The position numbers and the translations under genes were made by a program. A DNA stretch of 64,000 bases from Gymnorhina tibicen (lineage: Eukaryota > Chordata > Aves > Passeriformes > Artamidae). Location of the stretch: contig VXAZ01007544.1 of the NCBI GenBank assembly GCA_013399875.1, positions 1,507,091 through 1,571,090 on the forward strand, written 5' to 3'. Each line of letters opens with the position of its first letter. The first letter of the stretch is position 1. This document shows, in pieces, positions 38,528-51,210 of this stretch. Below the pieces are notes generated by a model. It had not been told where the DNA came from. It ran no database searches and worked only from the letters and a program-made list of their open reading frames with translations.

Positions 38528-38582
38528 TTCCCTTCCCTTCCCTTCCCTTCCCTTCCCTTCCCTTCCCTTCCCTTCCCTTCCC
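38528..38582 (+). repeat. (TTCCC)11 pentanucleotide repeat
   Basis: Eleven exact TTCCC units, or (GGGAA)11 on the minus strand. The purine strand has eleven GGG runs separated by AA, a sequence able to form a G-quadruplex, and the pure purine/pyrimidine bias also permits triplex DNA. It is flanked on the left by further T/C-rich sequence. Confidence 0.97.
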
Positions 38583-41500
38583 TAGACAGTCACTCCTGCA
38601 AAGCCAGCCAGAGAAGGATATGACATCAGTTAACGGGGAAGCCCATGGAGCTCCAGCTAGGTCATGACTAAACACAAAAGCTAAGACTAAGACATCTCAG
38701 TTTTGTGATTGGAGTGGGGACACAAGCAAAGTGCCATGCCAGAGCACCAGGACTAGTGCCTCATTTCACTCAGTATTGATCTTAAAGGCTGTGATATTTG
38801 CTCTCATACAGAAAATAAATATATTTAAATTAGCTGACTTTTAACAATTCACACTGCAAGCACATTTTGCTAGCATTCAACATCCTTTCTCACTCTTTTT
38901 TTTTTTTTATCCCATGCCTTTAGTATGTCCTGATAGTATTTCTCCTATAAAGATGCAGAATTTGCCAAGGCAAAAGAGTTTATTGCTGTGAGTTGGCTAT
39001 GCTCAGCAGAGGTCTGCACAGTACACCACTGTACTTTATGTACTATAAGCCTTTTAGAGTGGAAATTTACTGCGGTATCTCACCTTGAGAAGAGAAGCAA
39101 AACAAACTTACTAGAACTGTAATTTAAAGACTGAACTTTTAAAAGAGGGGAGAGAAATAAAACTCCTACCACTCCTCTTAAATGGTCAGGATCATGTGAA
39201 AATCAATAGTTGACCCCTTTCTTCCTTTTTTTCTTAACGCTGTAAAAAGTCCAGTTGCAACTTTGTGCAATTGCTTTTAGCCAGAAACTGTTGTAGGAAG
39301 AGCGAGCACGTGTGTGATGGGATGGGATCACTGGGCAGACCCCACCCTGGAGGGCAGTGAGCTGCATCCAGCAGCTCTGAATGGCACAGCCACCACCAGT
39401 GCAGGATTCCTGAGGCCACCAGCTCCGTCCTGCCCTCTCCAGATGCCTACCTGCTGGCCCACTCCTTGCTTACCTGAAGCATGGGCAGGCGTAGCTGGAG
39501 CCCCCTCGCTGGCTTCTGTGGAGCAATTCTGAGTGAGGGAAACATGATCTGCAAGGAGGAATTTCCTGCCTGCTGCACAGACTTGCTTTATACATAGATT
39601 TTAATGCAATGTTGAATAAAATTTCCTAAAGCCTCCATTTTCTGATCTCCTCTTTAAAAATTATATACACAAGAAGAAATCCAAAATATCCAAGACATCT
39701 CACTGCAAAATTTGGAGCTTGTCTCTATTACAATAGACTACCAGTATTCTATCCAAAAAACAACATGGAGCTGCTATCTTTACAAAGTCTGGAGGGCTTG
39801 TCAAAGAACAGATCATAGCTGAGCCTCCAAAAAGCAAAAAGTTAAAGCAAAAGTGCTGTCCTAACAAGAGATACTGAAATGGAGGTAAGAGGCGGAGGTT
39901 TAGGGTTTAGGTAAGGAAACTGCAGAGTCCAGGGGCAGCCTGGCCAACTGAGAAGACCTAAAAAATAAGCTTGCCAGTTGGGAAGGGGACTGTGCTGCAC
40001 TGGTATGTCCCTGTGTGGAAAAAGAGGTTTCCTTGAGCTTGGATAATCTTGAACAGGGTTATTCATTCATGGCTGAGTGTGTATGACCGGACCTGTACAT
40101 TTGCCAGCAACTGTTTTTAAACCGATTTTCTTAATAAATAATTCACTGACATTGAAACTCTCCTCAAGAACGTAGCAATAGTGATGCAAATCAGGAGTCA
40201 TGTGCCAGTTTTGGGACAGTATTTCTGGGTGAAATTTTGGGAAGTGAGACTCCTGAATGTGGTTAGCCAGTGTAAAGAGCATTTTCTGAGATATATAAGA
40301 ACAAATTCACCAAATCCAAAGGGAAATTTGAAGTTAAGCTTCTGCGTCCCAGAAAAGTGAAGTATTTGCCAACATGGGAATTACTCCCTTGAGGAAAAAG
40401 TGTGCAGAAGTGGGTTTTGGTCCAGTCTAAACCAGGACATTAAAAAAAATTTTAAAATTACAAGTTTGGGAGAGATAGGAAGTTGTTTTTCAGTTCATAC
40501 AGTTCAGCTGTATGTAGGTATCACTGATGTGCTGCCAGCGCATCCTATGGAGGCTGCATATGAAAAGCATCATTCTACCAGTCTTACTAAATAAACAGCA
40601 GCATATTTTGAGATTTCATATTTAAAAAAACCTGCAAGGGATGTTTCCTTATTCTTCCTTTCTCCCTAGAAGTCACTAAGGTCTAAAGTGGTAGATCTGG
40701 GCAGAACACTGTAGCTCAGTCCAGAGAGTACCTTGTTGATATGCTCCAAGTTCTATGCAAGGCTGGCAGAAATACTTCTTGAATCCTCTGTAGCTTTTAT
40801 AGTACCCAAAAATATTTTTTTTCATTGCAGGATTGATATAAACTCTTTTGATTAAACAAACACTTGTGCAAGAAAGAACTGGAAAGCTGCTATTTAAGAG
40901 GAAAATGAATGGCCTATAAGGCTTTCTATTGAAATGTATCTTACTGTGGCTCTGGGTATTACTTTTTTAAAAGGAAAGGTAAAATAAAATTTTACACTTA
41001 CTTTTAGCTGTTCCCATGAATTAATGTCCAAGTGTAAGACCAAGGTGTTAACAGTCAGAAAACAGAGGAGCTGTTCACACCTTTGGGAAGCTGACATGCT
41101 CTGTGGTACCTTCCTGAGTACAAAGGTGTGGGTTTGGGTTTGTTAAACACTTTTATTCAGAAACTTAATTTACTTATTATTCACTTAATTCACTTTATTC
41201 TGAAACTTAAATGAGAGAACCTTTTAAAAGAAAACCACTGAGCAAAATAGCAAATTAAGTCTCTTCACAGGTCAACAGGAAAGTGGCTGCTTTAATAAGA
41301 AGCAAACATTAACCAACTATTATGTTCTTTCATGTCTTTATATTGTTTCTGAATGCCAAAAATTACTTAAAAACTTTTTCCTGAAGTAAAAGAAAATGTG
41401 AAGTCAGAAGCAGCACTCTCATTTCTGCTAAAAAGCAGCAGCTGATGCCATGCTGTTGGCACTTCTTAAATTTATGTTCTGTTGATAGCACTGAGGAAAA

Positions 41501-42385
41501 GGATGTATTTTCAAATAGTAAGGGAGAAAATGTTAGTGCTACTGTAGTTTATGAGCTGCACAAACAGTGGTTAATGGAAGTAGTCTGTGTGCTGCCTTGG
41601 CTTGTTATTGCCACTGGGAGGCTGCGGTATAACTGTGTGTTGGGAGAAGGATTACTCCAAACCATAATGGATCCCCCGTGGAAAGTCGGACATTACGTAA
41701 GGAATGAGAATTGGGGTCCAAAATGTGTAACAGAGAGAGCTTAGACCATAAACAGTATATAACCAGTGCAAACATTAGAAATGAAAGAATTTTTTTTAAA
41801 AAAAAAAGGAAGGAAAGAAAGATTATTCCATTTGTATAAAGCTGAGCTCAATAACAGTAATAAGAAGATGCTCTTTGTTAGAGTATTTTATACATTGGTT
41901 ATACAGAAGATTTACTTGTTTGTTCTCTGGTTAGTTCTTCTGGCTATTTGGTTTGCTTAGTTTGATTCTTCAGAACAGGGTTTATGGGATTTATTGTCCC
42001 AGAATGTGGATTCCCTGGAGGTGAAGAAAGGGAGACACTGAATCCCCCGTTAGAGCTGGGAGGATTGTTAAAATCGTTCATTCACTATAGGTACTTCTTC
42101 TGCCTGCACAACCAAGGGATCCTCCAAGTCATGCCTTTGGATAAGACAGTAAAAAGAGGAGAAATAATAGTGTTGTTTTGAGCACTGAATCTGGGAGCAT
42201 CACTGTGCTGTCGTGTAACCCAGGGAGCTGCTCTGGAGCAGAGCGATGTAGTGCAACCATCAGCCTCCACTGCTGCAGGACTGCTCACTTCCAAACCATT
42301 AGGAACTGCTTTTTCCTCAGCTTATTTCCTTAGTAAATTAAATTGTAATTGTGGTTTACAGATGGATGGCAGCACTTATATTTTC

Positions 42386-42931
42386 CTACCTGCATTCATA
42401 ACTATATATTGGTTCAGCTATAGGGCTCTGGCTGCGCAGCAAGCAAGAAACTGCCTTCCTTTTGTGTCCTGGATGCTTGTTCTGGGGAAGGTGAAACCTC
42501 TGCAGTGGGGACTGGGTTAACCAGAGGCATCCAAACCTGGTCAGCAGGGAGAAGCCTGCAGCAATGAGGAGTGTCCCTGTCCTTTGACCTGCCTGCAGTG
42601 CAACAGGAAATGCCTGAGAAGAACAGGGAGCAATGTCTTCACTGCAGGGGTGACAGAGAGAACCCATTCCTATGGGCTGGGAAGGGACTGGGTAATTTAT
42701 GCAACTTTGGAAACTACCAGAAATGATGGATGGAGGAAAGCCTGGAGAGAAGGAGCTCTTCTCCAGTAAGCTAGAGAGGACACTTCTTTTTGAGTCTTGC
42801 AATTTCTTTTGCTGAATATCCCACGTCTCAAGGGTCGTTTGTGGTCTTAAAACATATCTGCAGTAACTGGATGTCCTCTTGGGTGCTTTCTTGAAGACAA
42901 GCCTTCTGGCAAGTCCAAGAAGAGGACACAC
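42386..42931 (-). other. Unrecognised 181-codon open frame
   Basis: One of the two longest open frames in the window. The predicted protein is Ser-, Pro-, Leu- and Cys-rich, with no signal peptide, membrane segment or motif I recognise. The frame lies in a locally GC-richer patch (about 42180-42960), which raises the chance of random open frames. No splice sites or transcript signals support it. Probably not a gene. Confidence 0.1.
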
Positions 42932-44804
42932 ACAACATCACTAACACAGGAACCACTGCGAGCAGGTCAGAGCAAGGCATCACCTGTTAGCCTGATGAAG
43001 GACCTATAATGGAGGAGTGTGCTGCCTTTTTTAGCATCAACAAGACTTCTCTGAACTCTCTTTAAGTGTAGATGTAGACCATGTCTAAGTAGATTAACAC
43101 ACAAACACAAGGTCAGGTGACTTTAAGACCCTGCTGTTCATCTGGAGAAAGCTCAAGGAGAAAAGATCTGAGGGAATGGAGCAGTTAAATATGTGAGCTG
43201 ATATTTATCTTACTTGATAAAACTGAGCCTAGAAAAAAGTGGGAAGTAACTACTAGAAACAGGAAGATCTGGTGAGGAAGGAAATCACCTGCCCCTTGGG
43301 AAAGATAGCTGTTTGTTTATGCATTGTGTTTTATTTTGGACTTTGTTGATTCCACTGTTACGCAGTGTTTGGATGAAGACCTTGAAAGGATTAAAGCAGT
43401 GATGTTTAACATTTCCAGGGAGATTCAGAGAAGCTAGCAATCTGGAGAGACCATTCCTGTGGTAGCAGGAACAGTGTTACCTTTCAAAAACTGAATTTAT
43501 GCCCAGAAAGAATTGAAAACTGGCTTGGAGAGATTAATAGAAAATAAGGTCACAGGGAATAAAGTTCTCAAAAGTTTCCTATTCTTACTTGCTCGAACCT
43601 CTCACTTGCCTAAGGCCTACTCCATCAGCATTTTCTCAGGATGGTGAAGCTATGAGCAGCATACTGTAAGACAGTTCTGCTGTGATTAGATGTAAGGAAA
43701 AGGGCTGTCGGTTGTCAAGGCACTGGTGGTATTTTAATTTGAAGTGTCACTCAGACTCCTTGAGTGGCTTTACATTGATATTGAATAAAATTGGAGAGGA
43801 ATGAGTTTTGCAAACAGAGAGAAACTGCCCAGTGGGCTGGAAGAAGAAAGGTTTCAGAAGCAGGCATTGGGTTTGGAGGACCCAGCCTGGCCTTGCTACC
43901 CTGAGCAGATTTACGTATCTGCAATGTCCCTCCACCCTCGCCTCCCTAAAACTATCCTTGTTGCACCAATGCAATTGCCTGTGCAAGGACTGACACAGTT
44001 TGATTCCCAATGAATCACATAAAAACTGATTTAATGAAGTGTCCCTTGATCTTATGTGTATTACTGAGGCAGGGTTTTTCCACTTGCCTAGGGCTTTCTG
44101 AAAAGGCTCAATTGCTTTTCCACCTGAATTCTTTTCTAGCTTATTCTTCTAGCATTGGTTTCTAATGAACCTTTGACATTTACCCTCATATCTTTCCACC
44201 CTTGAATTCCTAACTTCCTCTCTTTCCTGAGGTGAAATTTTATCATTTTCTTTATGAGGTAAAAGAGAAAAAAAAAAAATGCTCCAAGAGCTAGCAGCTT
44301 CTTCTAATTCTTTATGTTATGACAATATGACAGATTCCTGCACTTCCCTGGCTCCCAGTGGAAATACCAGGCTCTGAAGAGACAGGAAGAGGGGTGTAAA
44401 GACAGAAGGCATTTACTCTTAGCAGTGATTTTTTCTAATGAGAGTTTTTAATGGTGACATTAACAAACTGTTCTCCTGAAGAATTTCCTGGGGGCTTCAG
44501 TGTCACTACATGCAGCAGCATCAGCTAGGTGACAAGCTCTCACTGCCACCCCACTCACTGAGCATCCTCAGCAGGAGTGGGTCTGCACTCTCATTTTTGG
44601 CAGAGAGATAGTGAATGCTGAGTGAAGTGAGCAGCACAACAGCTTTCTTATAGGTGTTTGTTTACGTCTTTTACTTGTTATTTTCAGTACAGGGGACGTT
44701 AAAAAAGAAAGAAAAAGAAAGAACAGCCTCATATTAAGGGATTTAAACATTTTTGCGGAGCTTAATTAAACTTCTAAATCTGTACTCAGTTAAGCCTTGC
44801 AATA

Positions 44805-44866
44805 GGTAAGATGAAGTGTAGAGAAGTCAAGGGATTAATCCAAGGTCAGTGACAGAGTCAGAAGCA
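44805..44866 (+). repeat. Ancient MIR/L2-like repeat remnant
   Basis: GTGTAGAGAAGTCAAGGGAT, then AATCCAAGGTCAGTGACAGAGTCAG in spaced order, resembles the GAGAAGTxAAGTGACTTGCCCAAGGTCACA...CAGAGCCAG string common to several ancient amniote SINE/LINE families. Too short to choose between them. Confidence 0.4.
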
Positions 44867-44867
44867 G

Positions 44868-44881
44868 CCCCCAGGGGGTTC
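44868..44881 (+). promoter_or_regulatory. CTCF-like motif (candidate)
   Basis: CCCCCAGGGGGTTC agrees with the CTCF core at roughly 11-12 of 14 positions but lacks the GGC part. It is also a perfect CCCCCAGGGGG palindrome. Weak. Confidence 0.15.
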
Positions 44882-45624
44882 ACTCCACTCCTCTGCTGGT
44901 GGTAAATCATTGACAGTAATTCCAGTCTGGCCAGCAGATTTCCCCCAGTCTGAGACCATGGAGAATAGGGAACTGACTTTGAATCTCAGCCATCTTTTTC
45001 TGGTCAGCAGAAAGCCTTTAGCTCCTGATGATAATTGCTTCATGTATTTAATTATCATAACCCTCTTTTATCACAATGACTAGGATAATGCTGATGTGGT
45101 TGAGGAAGCACAAAGAGAAGCAAGAAAAGTCAATACATAAAAAGAATAGCTGGCTGTGGAAATGGGCCAACAGTGTCAATCTACCTGCCTGAAACCTCTT
45201 TGTAGGACCTGCATCAGGAAAAAAATACTAAATAAAAAAGATGCCAGGTTCAGATACTTGGAAAACCTGTTTGTAAAAACCAAGGGCCCCATGAATTTGT
45301 CATAAATCCTCTCACAACAGTCTGTAGTCTGTCCGTTTGTGAAATCAGCTAAACAGTCCGCATCCTTGCACAGATATAGATCTTGCACAGCCCCACCACA
45401 GGAGAAGCCCCTCAAGCAGCTTGTCCTGGGGACTGGGACCCAGGCACACACTGGAGATGATATTGTTACTAGTCCTTGGCACTTGAATTTTGGGAGCTAT
45501 CTATAATATGAATTGTGGTATGGTTTTTTTTGAAAGAGCTTCCAAGTTCTATTTTGCTTTCTACCCCAATCTTGGCAGTATCAGGCCTTCAAAGTCTGAG
45601 AAACCTATTTTCCATCTTGCTTGC

Positions 45625-45890
45625 TCGTGATGCTTTTTATAAACCATACATTAGCAAGTGATTAAAATTGCACTACAGCAAGAATGTAAGTGTAAATCTG
45701 AATGATGCATGATTACTGTGAGCCAGCAGACATGTAGAAATAATTGGCCTTTAAAGTTCATTAGTCAGTTTTATTACAAATAGTGCATTTGCATGATGTT
45801 TGTAAATTTATGCACCAGCGGCCAAAAGTGATGACAGCATTCCACTGACTAGGCAAAGCAATTACAAAATGCACATCCATTATTTGAAAT
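45625..45890. other. Candidate conserved noncoding element
   Basis: Complex AT-rich sequence without repeat resemblance. It contains an exact octamer ATTTGCAT at 45787-45794 (POU-factor type), TTTATTAC, and several AATTA/ATTA cores. The texture is typical of vertebrate developmental enhancers, but conservation cannot be assessed here. Confidence 0.25.
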
Positions 45891-47439
45891 GTCTGTGCAA
45901 AACACTTGTTTTAATAATTGGTCATAGTGTTTCAGTTCTTGGAGTGAGAGCTGCTAAACTCTTTATTTACAGCAACTGGCATAGCCAGACAAAGTGTCCT
46001 GACATGCTGAACTACTGCTTCCAAATTGTTTTTATTGTTAATTCACCCCCACTCTCAGTATGTCTGAATAAGAAGTACAGAGCTTCTGAATGGGATGCTG
46101 TTAGATTTACCTTTTCCTTTGGTGGCTGAAAGGCCTTTTCTTGACTGCCACAGAGGATTTAGCTACATACTGCTGTTCTCTACACATTAATCCAATGAGA
46201 CTGAAAGATAACTGGGGAGATTGTAGAGGTTACAGCGTCATTAGTACTGATCTGTTCCTCTCTGGGCTTGATGAGAAGAGTAGTAGTGGAGGTAAAGAGG
46301 AAAACAGTTTGAGGAATAATATGGATTAGTTAGTGAGAGAAGCTAAACCCCATCTCCCATGTATTTTCTTAGCTATTACTGCTATTTTTAATCTAGCACA
46401 TTTACTTTTCAAATTCTAGAAAGTGACCAGAAATTTCTGGGTCACTTAAAAGTTAAAGAAGAGATTAAGGTCTATGTGTGATTACACTGAAGTTCTGCAT
46501 GTCTGAGCTGCCTCCAGATAAGGACAGCTTCAGCATCTTTTCCATTTCCAGGTTATCTGTGATTCCCAGCTAAGAAGCCACATATTTTGGGATACCAGAA
46601 CTGATACATTACTGTCAGCTTGAATGTGTTTCCTAATCACTTGCTCATCTCAGCTCCAGTGTGAGACAATTAACACACCATATGCTGTGCTCTCCATTAG
46701 CCAGTGTTTTTGACAGTGCTCCCAAACGTGCCTGACATAGCTCTTTATGTGCTCGTGCACAGCTGCATTAATAAAATCTGAGGAGGCAGGTGTGTGTATG
46801 TGCATATATAGATGTACGCAGGCGTGCGTGGCAGCTCAGTTATAGAAATGGTAAACACTCACAGCAGGAACAAACCGATGGCGGGTGAACCATAAATGGT
46901 TCAGTTGAGAGAAACTTATAAAGACTTGAAGGGTTCTTTGAAAGTGGATTATATGCTCCTAAGACTTCCATTATTTCACTATAATGGAAAAAAACCTTGC
47001 ATTAGATTAAAGATCTAGTAGCATTCTGCACTGTGAAGAGAATATCTCACATTATTAAATCAAATACAGGCCTTCCAGTTAAATTGCTTCATTGCTTATA
47101 TTCATTAAAATTTGAACTTTAACACAGAAAACTTCCAACAGCTGGAAACCTGAGCTTCAAGAGCGAATTACTAAATTTGTGATGATAGCAAAAATATGGG
47201 AGTTACTGCTCTCTGTTACATTTTGTTCCCTTCTTGCTATGTACTCCATGGCTTAATTGTCAGGTAGACTGCAACAGGTAACAGTCATGCAAGGCATAAA
47301 TGTCACCTGGCTGCACTGCAAAGCACACATCCAACCAAGTGGGTAAACTGCTGTTGGCCACACGGCACCCAAAAAGCTACTTCTGTTACTTGAAGTGCTC
47401 ACCTTTAAAGTAGTTTCTTGTCCATTGGTGCCTTGACTA
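45891..47439. other. AT-rich sequence, no gene found
   Basis: Open frames of 62-86 codons (45869-46129 plus, 46141-46329 plus) lack recognisable features. A GT/CG-rich patch near 46790-46830 is low complexity. Confidence 0.5.
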
Positions 47440-47639
47440 ATGAAGATGTTAGAAAGAAATTCTTTACTCAGAGAGTGGAACAGTTTCTCCAGAGAAATTC
47501 TGGATACCCCATCCCTGGAATTATTCAAGGCCGGGTTCAACAGGATTTTGAGGAAGATGCCCCTTCCAGTGGCAGGGGGATTGGAACTAGAGGATCTTTA
47601 AGGTCGTTTGTGACTGTAATCATTCTGATTCTGTGATTC
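47440..47639 (+). mobile_element. CR1 LINE 3' end, plus
   Basis: AGAAAGAAATTCTTTACTC, AGAGAGTGGAACAG, TTCTCCAGAGAAATTCTGGA, CCCATCCCTGGAATTATTCA, AGGCCGGGTTCAACAGG and GGAACTAGAGGATCTTTAAG follow the CR1 3' end in order, finishing with degraded ATTCTGATTCTGTGATTC octamers. About 200 bp, 5'-truncated, without the reverse transcriptase. It is less diverged than the 22.4-kb copy, so probably younger. Frames through it are not genes. Confidence 0.92.
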
Positions 47640-48939
47640 CAAGGCACTCTGCAGTGCGTGCTGCAGTGGTTCTCCCAGCATCATGGGCGCTTACATGGCC
47701 ATGTCACCTTCTGATCTGTGTTTTATATTTCCATATGCCCTATAAAGAACTAGTAGTATTTTTCACTTTCTGAGAAAATGTGTTAAGAGTATCTGATATC
47801 AGAGTTGCTTTTAGTTTGTCAAATTAGCCAGAGCTAAGCTCCCTTGAGGTTAAGGATTATATCTTTTAAAAAAATAAACAGAAACTCCCTTCAGGATATC
47901 CCATGGGAAGTCACTTTTCAGTACAAGGGTGAACTTTTCAGCCTAAGTCTCATCCTGATCTTGTCAAGTTAAATTTGGTCTTCTCAAGTCTTCTACCTAG
48001 TCCAACTACTGTGTAGTCACGAATGCTCCAAGTGACAAATGGGGTCTCAGTGCCCCGTGTATAGAAGGGACGGAAATGTCCTGGGCTGAGTGATCCAGTA
48101 CTGACAGATCACAGTGTGGACAGCTGCACCGTGCTGCCTGCAGTGCCTTTTGGATAAGCAGGCTTGATAAATTGATGCTTAAACCTGATGACCATTCATT
48201 TAATAACTAGGTGGGGTACAGAAAATGGATGCTGTCTCTTTTGCGAAAGGAAACACTTTACTTGGGCATGAGCCATGACTGTTGTGGCTAAAGGATGACA
48301 TTACATATTACTGTACATTTTGTGTTTTCACCACAAGGGAACAGATGAGTATCTGAACAAACACAAACACAGCTGAAAAATGCAGGCTCTCATTTCAGAT
48401 GCTTCGAGTGTATTCACTGGGTAATCATCACAAGCAAGGAAAATCTTCTGCCTTTTTTACCTTACAAGGTTTTCCAGAAGCATGGCCTTGTATTAATTGC
48501 ATGCAGGCTCTTATCATAAGAAAAGATTGATATAGATACAGTGAATCATTTTAAGCTGATGTTGAAGTCATCATCTCTTAAGTTACTAACAAAATTCCTT
48601 CTGCAAAATTGCTATGGCTGTTTATCTTTTTGTCTCACTTTTATATTAGGCTGCTCTTCTCACTTAATTCTCTCATGTAATAGGTGTTTTCTAATCTTGG
48701 CTTTTCAGTAGGGGGAAAAGACTGTTCTCCAGGTGAAGGATTTTGTCTTGTGAAAGCACAATGAGCATCATAAACTCATTTGTTGCATAGATAAATTTTT
48801 ATCAGGCTTGAATTGAATTGATTTTCTGCCGTGTAGAAGATTGTTTGGACATTCTTTGTTTTGTTTTTTTTTTTGTTATGGTAAGCATTCTCTGAAAAGT
48901 ATGTTCGAGTAATACAGCAGATATAAGAAGAAAAGAGAG

Positions 48940-49620
48940 ATTAAAAGGACATGCTTTATTATCCAAAGGTTAGACTGAATTTAGGACAATTTGTGAAGGC
49001 TGCATTTTATCATGGAAACCTTTTATATACACTGATCTATTTAAGAAGGTTTTTCATGGGACAGGGGTCACAGTTTAGGAATGGCACTCCCCAGTTTAGT
49101 GATCCCCCCTTCTCAACTCTCCAAAACCACACACCACCCACTCGTTCCCCCTGCTTTCTCCTTCCCCTTCCCACTCCAGGTCTGGACTTGAGAATTAGAG
49201 ACACAGAAAGGTGTAAATTATGGGCCGAGATAAGAACAATTTACTGGAAACAACAACGAGGTATGAAAATGAACAGTAACAGCAGCAATATTGATAACAA
49301 AAGTGTACCAAAAAAAAGAGGGTGATTTACATGCAAAATGATCACTGAGCCTGACCAGACATGACAGAACATGGCCACAGCTGGTGGCACCTACTCTGAT
49401 GGCTCCATCCACCACTCCTATTCCCGAGTGGAAACCATGTCCCTTCTCTGAAGTTACAAGGAGTCCTTTTCCCCTTCCTCTGGCTATGACATAGAATGAC
49501 ATTGAATAACAGAATGTCTTGACCACACCCCCTCCTGCTGATCTGGGCCAGAACTGGAACAACAGCTCATACACTGTGCCAGTAACAACTTACCAGGTTC
49601 TGGTAGGATGTCTGGAAGAG
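48940..49620 (-). mobile_element. ERV LTR-like element, minus
   Basis: The stretch resembles an avian ERV LTR in antisense. A TTTATT (AATAAA on the minus strand) lies near 48955. It is followed by GGGACAGGGGTCACAGTTTA, CACTCCCCAGTTTAGTGATC and an A-rich AAGAACAATTTACTGG block, then a GC-richer region to about 49600. Boundaries and family are uncertain and no target-site duplication was identified. The frames 48951-49325 (plus) and 49218-49574 (minus) fall inside it and are not genes. Confidence 0.45.
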
Positions 49621-51118
49621 AAGCCAGTACTTGTTAGTAGAAATATGAATAATGGAGTAGACCATTAAATCTTATTTTCTGTGAAATTTCTGTTTAGACC
49701 ACTAGTTGTAGCATTCCTGATAGATTCGGATACTGCATTTGCTGTTCAGGAGAAAAGCTTTTTCTCTTCTTGCAGTCTTCAGCACACTTTATTTCCTGCC
49801 GTGTAATAATGATACCCTAAAATACCTCATTAATCTGGACAGATACTTATCATTCTCAGAGAACCATCTCTTTAGCAACCACAACTAGGAAAGAAAAGAC
49901 CTTCATTTACTGCTATCATCCCAGTTTAAAGGAGGTTTTACTGTCTTCACAGTTGCTCTGTGAAGACTGTCAGGAATTTTCAAAGCTGTAAGCTGCTTTT
50001 TTACTTGTCAAATTGGAAATAAACACACAAATCTTTTTTAGTGAGTTTGTCATGTCTTTTTCACATAAAACCTTGGTATGTGCTACATTCCCAACCACCT
50101 TAATCACAACTGTTGGGCAGGCGGTCAGTGTGTGCTCTTGCCTGAAGCCTTTTTGGAGCATCACACTGTGTGTCAGTTCACCATGTCCTGGCCAAGGCCG
50201 TTAGGTCAATTGATGGGACTGCCAGACATAAAATAAAACAGCGACCCTGCAACTTGGCTTTTGTAGAGAAAACCAAAGCAATGGCAATTTGATTTTCTTT
50301 TCCTTAAAGGCTTTAATTTGAGGTGGGAGTCTGGGGCGAGGAGGTGGGGTGGAAGGAGGAAGTGGAGGAATGTAGGTCCAAACCCAGAGCCTGGACCTTA
50401 CAGGCATCTTGCAGAGGGAGAGCTTCTCTCTTCTTGGCAGGTCCACCCTTGACCTCACTGCAACCAAAGTCCAGTGATATTTCAAGCTTACACCACACTA
50501 CTTCATCCTAATGTTATGCAGATCCCTTTTCTTTTCTTTTGTTGTAAAAGAACTTTGTTTATAGTGATTGCACACACACAAAAACCTCATTATTGTTTCA
50601 GACTTTTTCTTTTTAAATTCCTGCACTGCTGTCCAGAAAAACCTATAGGAACAGAATGCGAACCTCTGGGCCTCACTCCAGACTGGCAGCCTGGTTATAA
50701 AGGGGTGAAGGAAAGGGCCTTTACAAACTTCAGTAAACAGTTACTTTAGTTAATAGTCTGAGTCTTGATTATTCACCCAACTGTGACTTACACTGTTTTT
50801 TGGGAGGGTTGTATTATACCCAGACTGAAGGCAGGATGTTATGTTTCTGCTGAACTCAACAAAAGGTGGATTGTGCACTTGTAGTACAGTTGCTTTGAAT
50901 AGAATCTGGACCCATATGTTGAAACTGTTCTGGTCTCTAATTAAAGACTAGTATCTCTGCACTGCACACTGATCTATTTTGAGGCAGTGAGAATGCCACA
51001 GCAGGGAGTGTACTTGGAGAGCTGGTACTGGAGGCCTTGTTACACCCTGCATTAAAGATATGTGAGTAACTGCGAAACCTTCAACTTCACCTGAAACTCT
51101 TCCTCTCTTCCCCTTTAT

Positions 51119-51210
51119 TCTTTTTTTTTTTTTAAGGACAAAAAAAAACCCACAAAACCAACCAAACAACACCAACAAAACACCACACATAAAAAAAAGG
51201 AACAAAACCT
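51119..51210. repeat. A/C-rich low-complexity run
   Basis: A T12 tract followed by about 85 bases made almost wholly of A and C (AAACCCACAAAACC style). It is probably a degenerate microsatellite. A frame reading through it on the minus strand is an artefact of the composition. Confidence 0.8.

Larger units (their letters stand above)
35873..44804. other. Mixed AT-rich sequence, no gene confirmed
   Basis: A GC-richer stretch at 39300-39540 with an E-box CACGTG at 39307-39312 has no convincing exon. A pentanucleotide repeat lies at 38528-38582. The 181-codon frame at 42386-42931 (minus) is listed separately. Other frames of 60-110 codons (36204-36536 minus, 41445-41744 plus) are unrecognised. 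Confidence 0.4.

Noticed and set aside
39300..39540. GC-richer patch with two short open frames and an E-box
   Set aside because: CpG content is not island-like and no splice-bounded exon is visible; left as unexplained sequence.
50948..51205. Minus-strand frame rich in Phe, Val, Lys
   Set aside because: Composition comes from the A/C-rich low-complexity run; not a coding signal.
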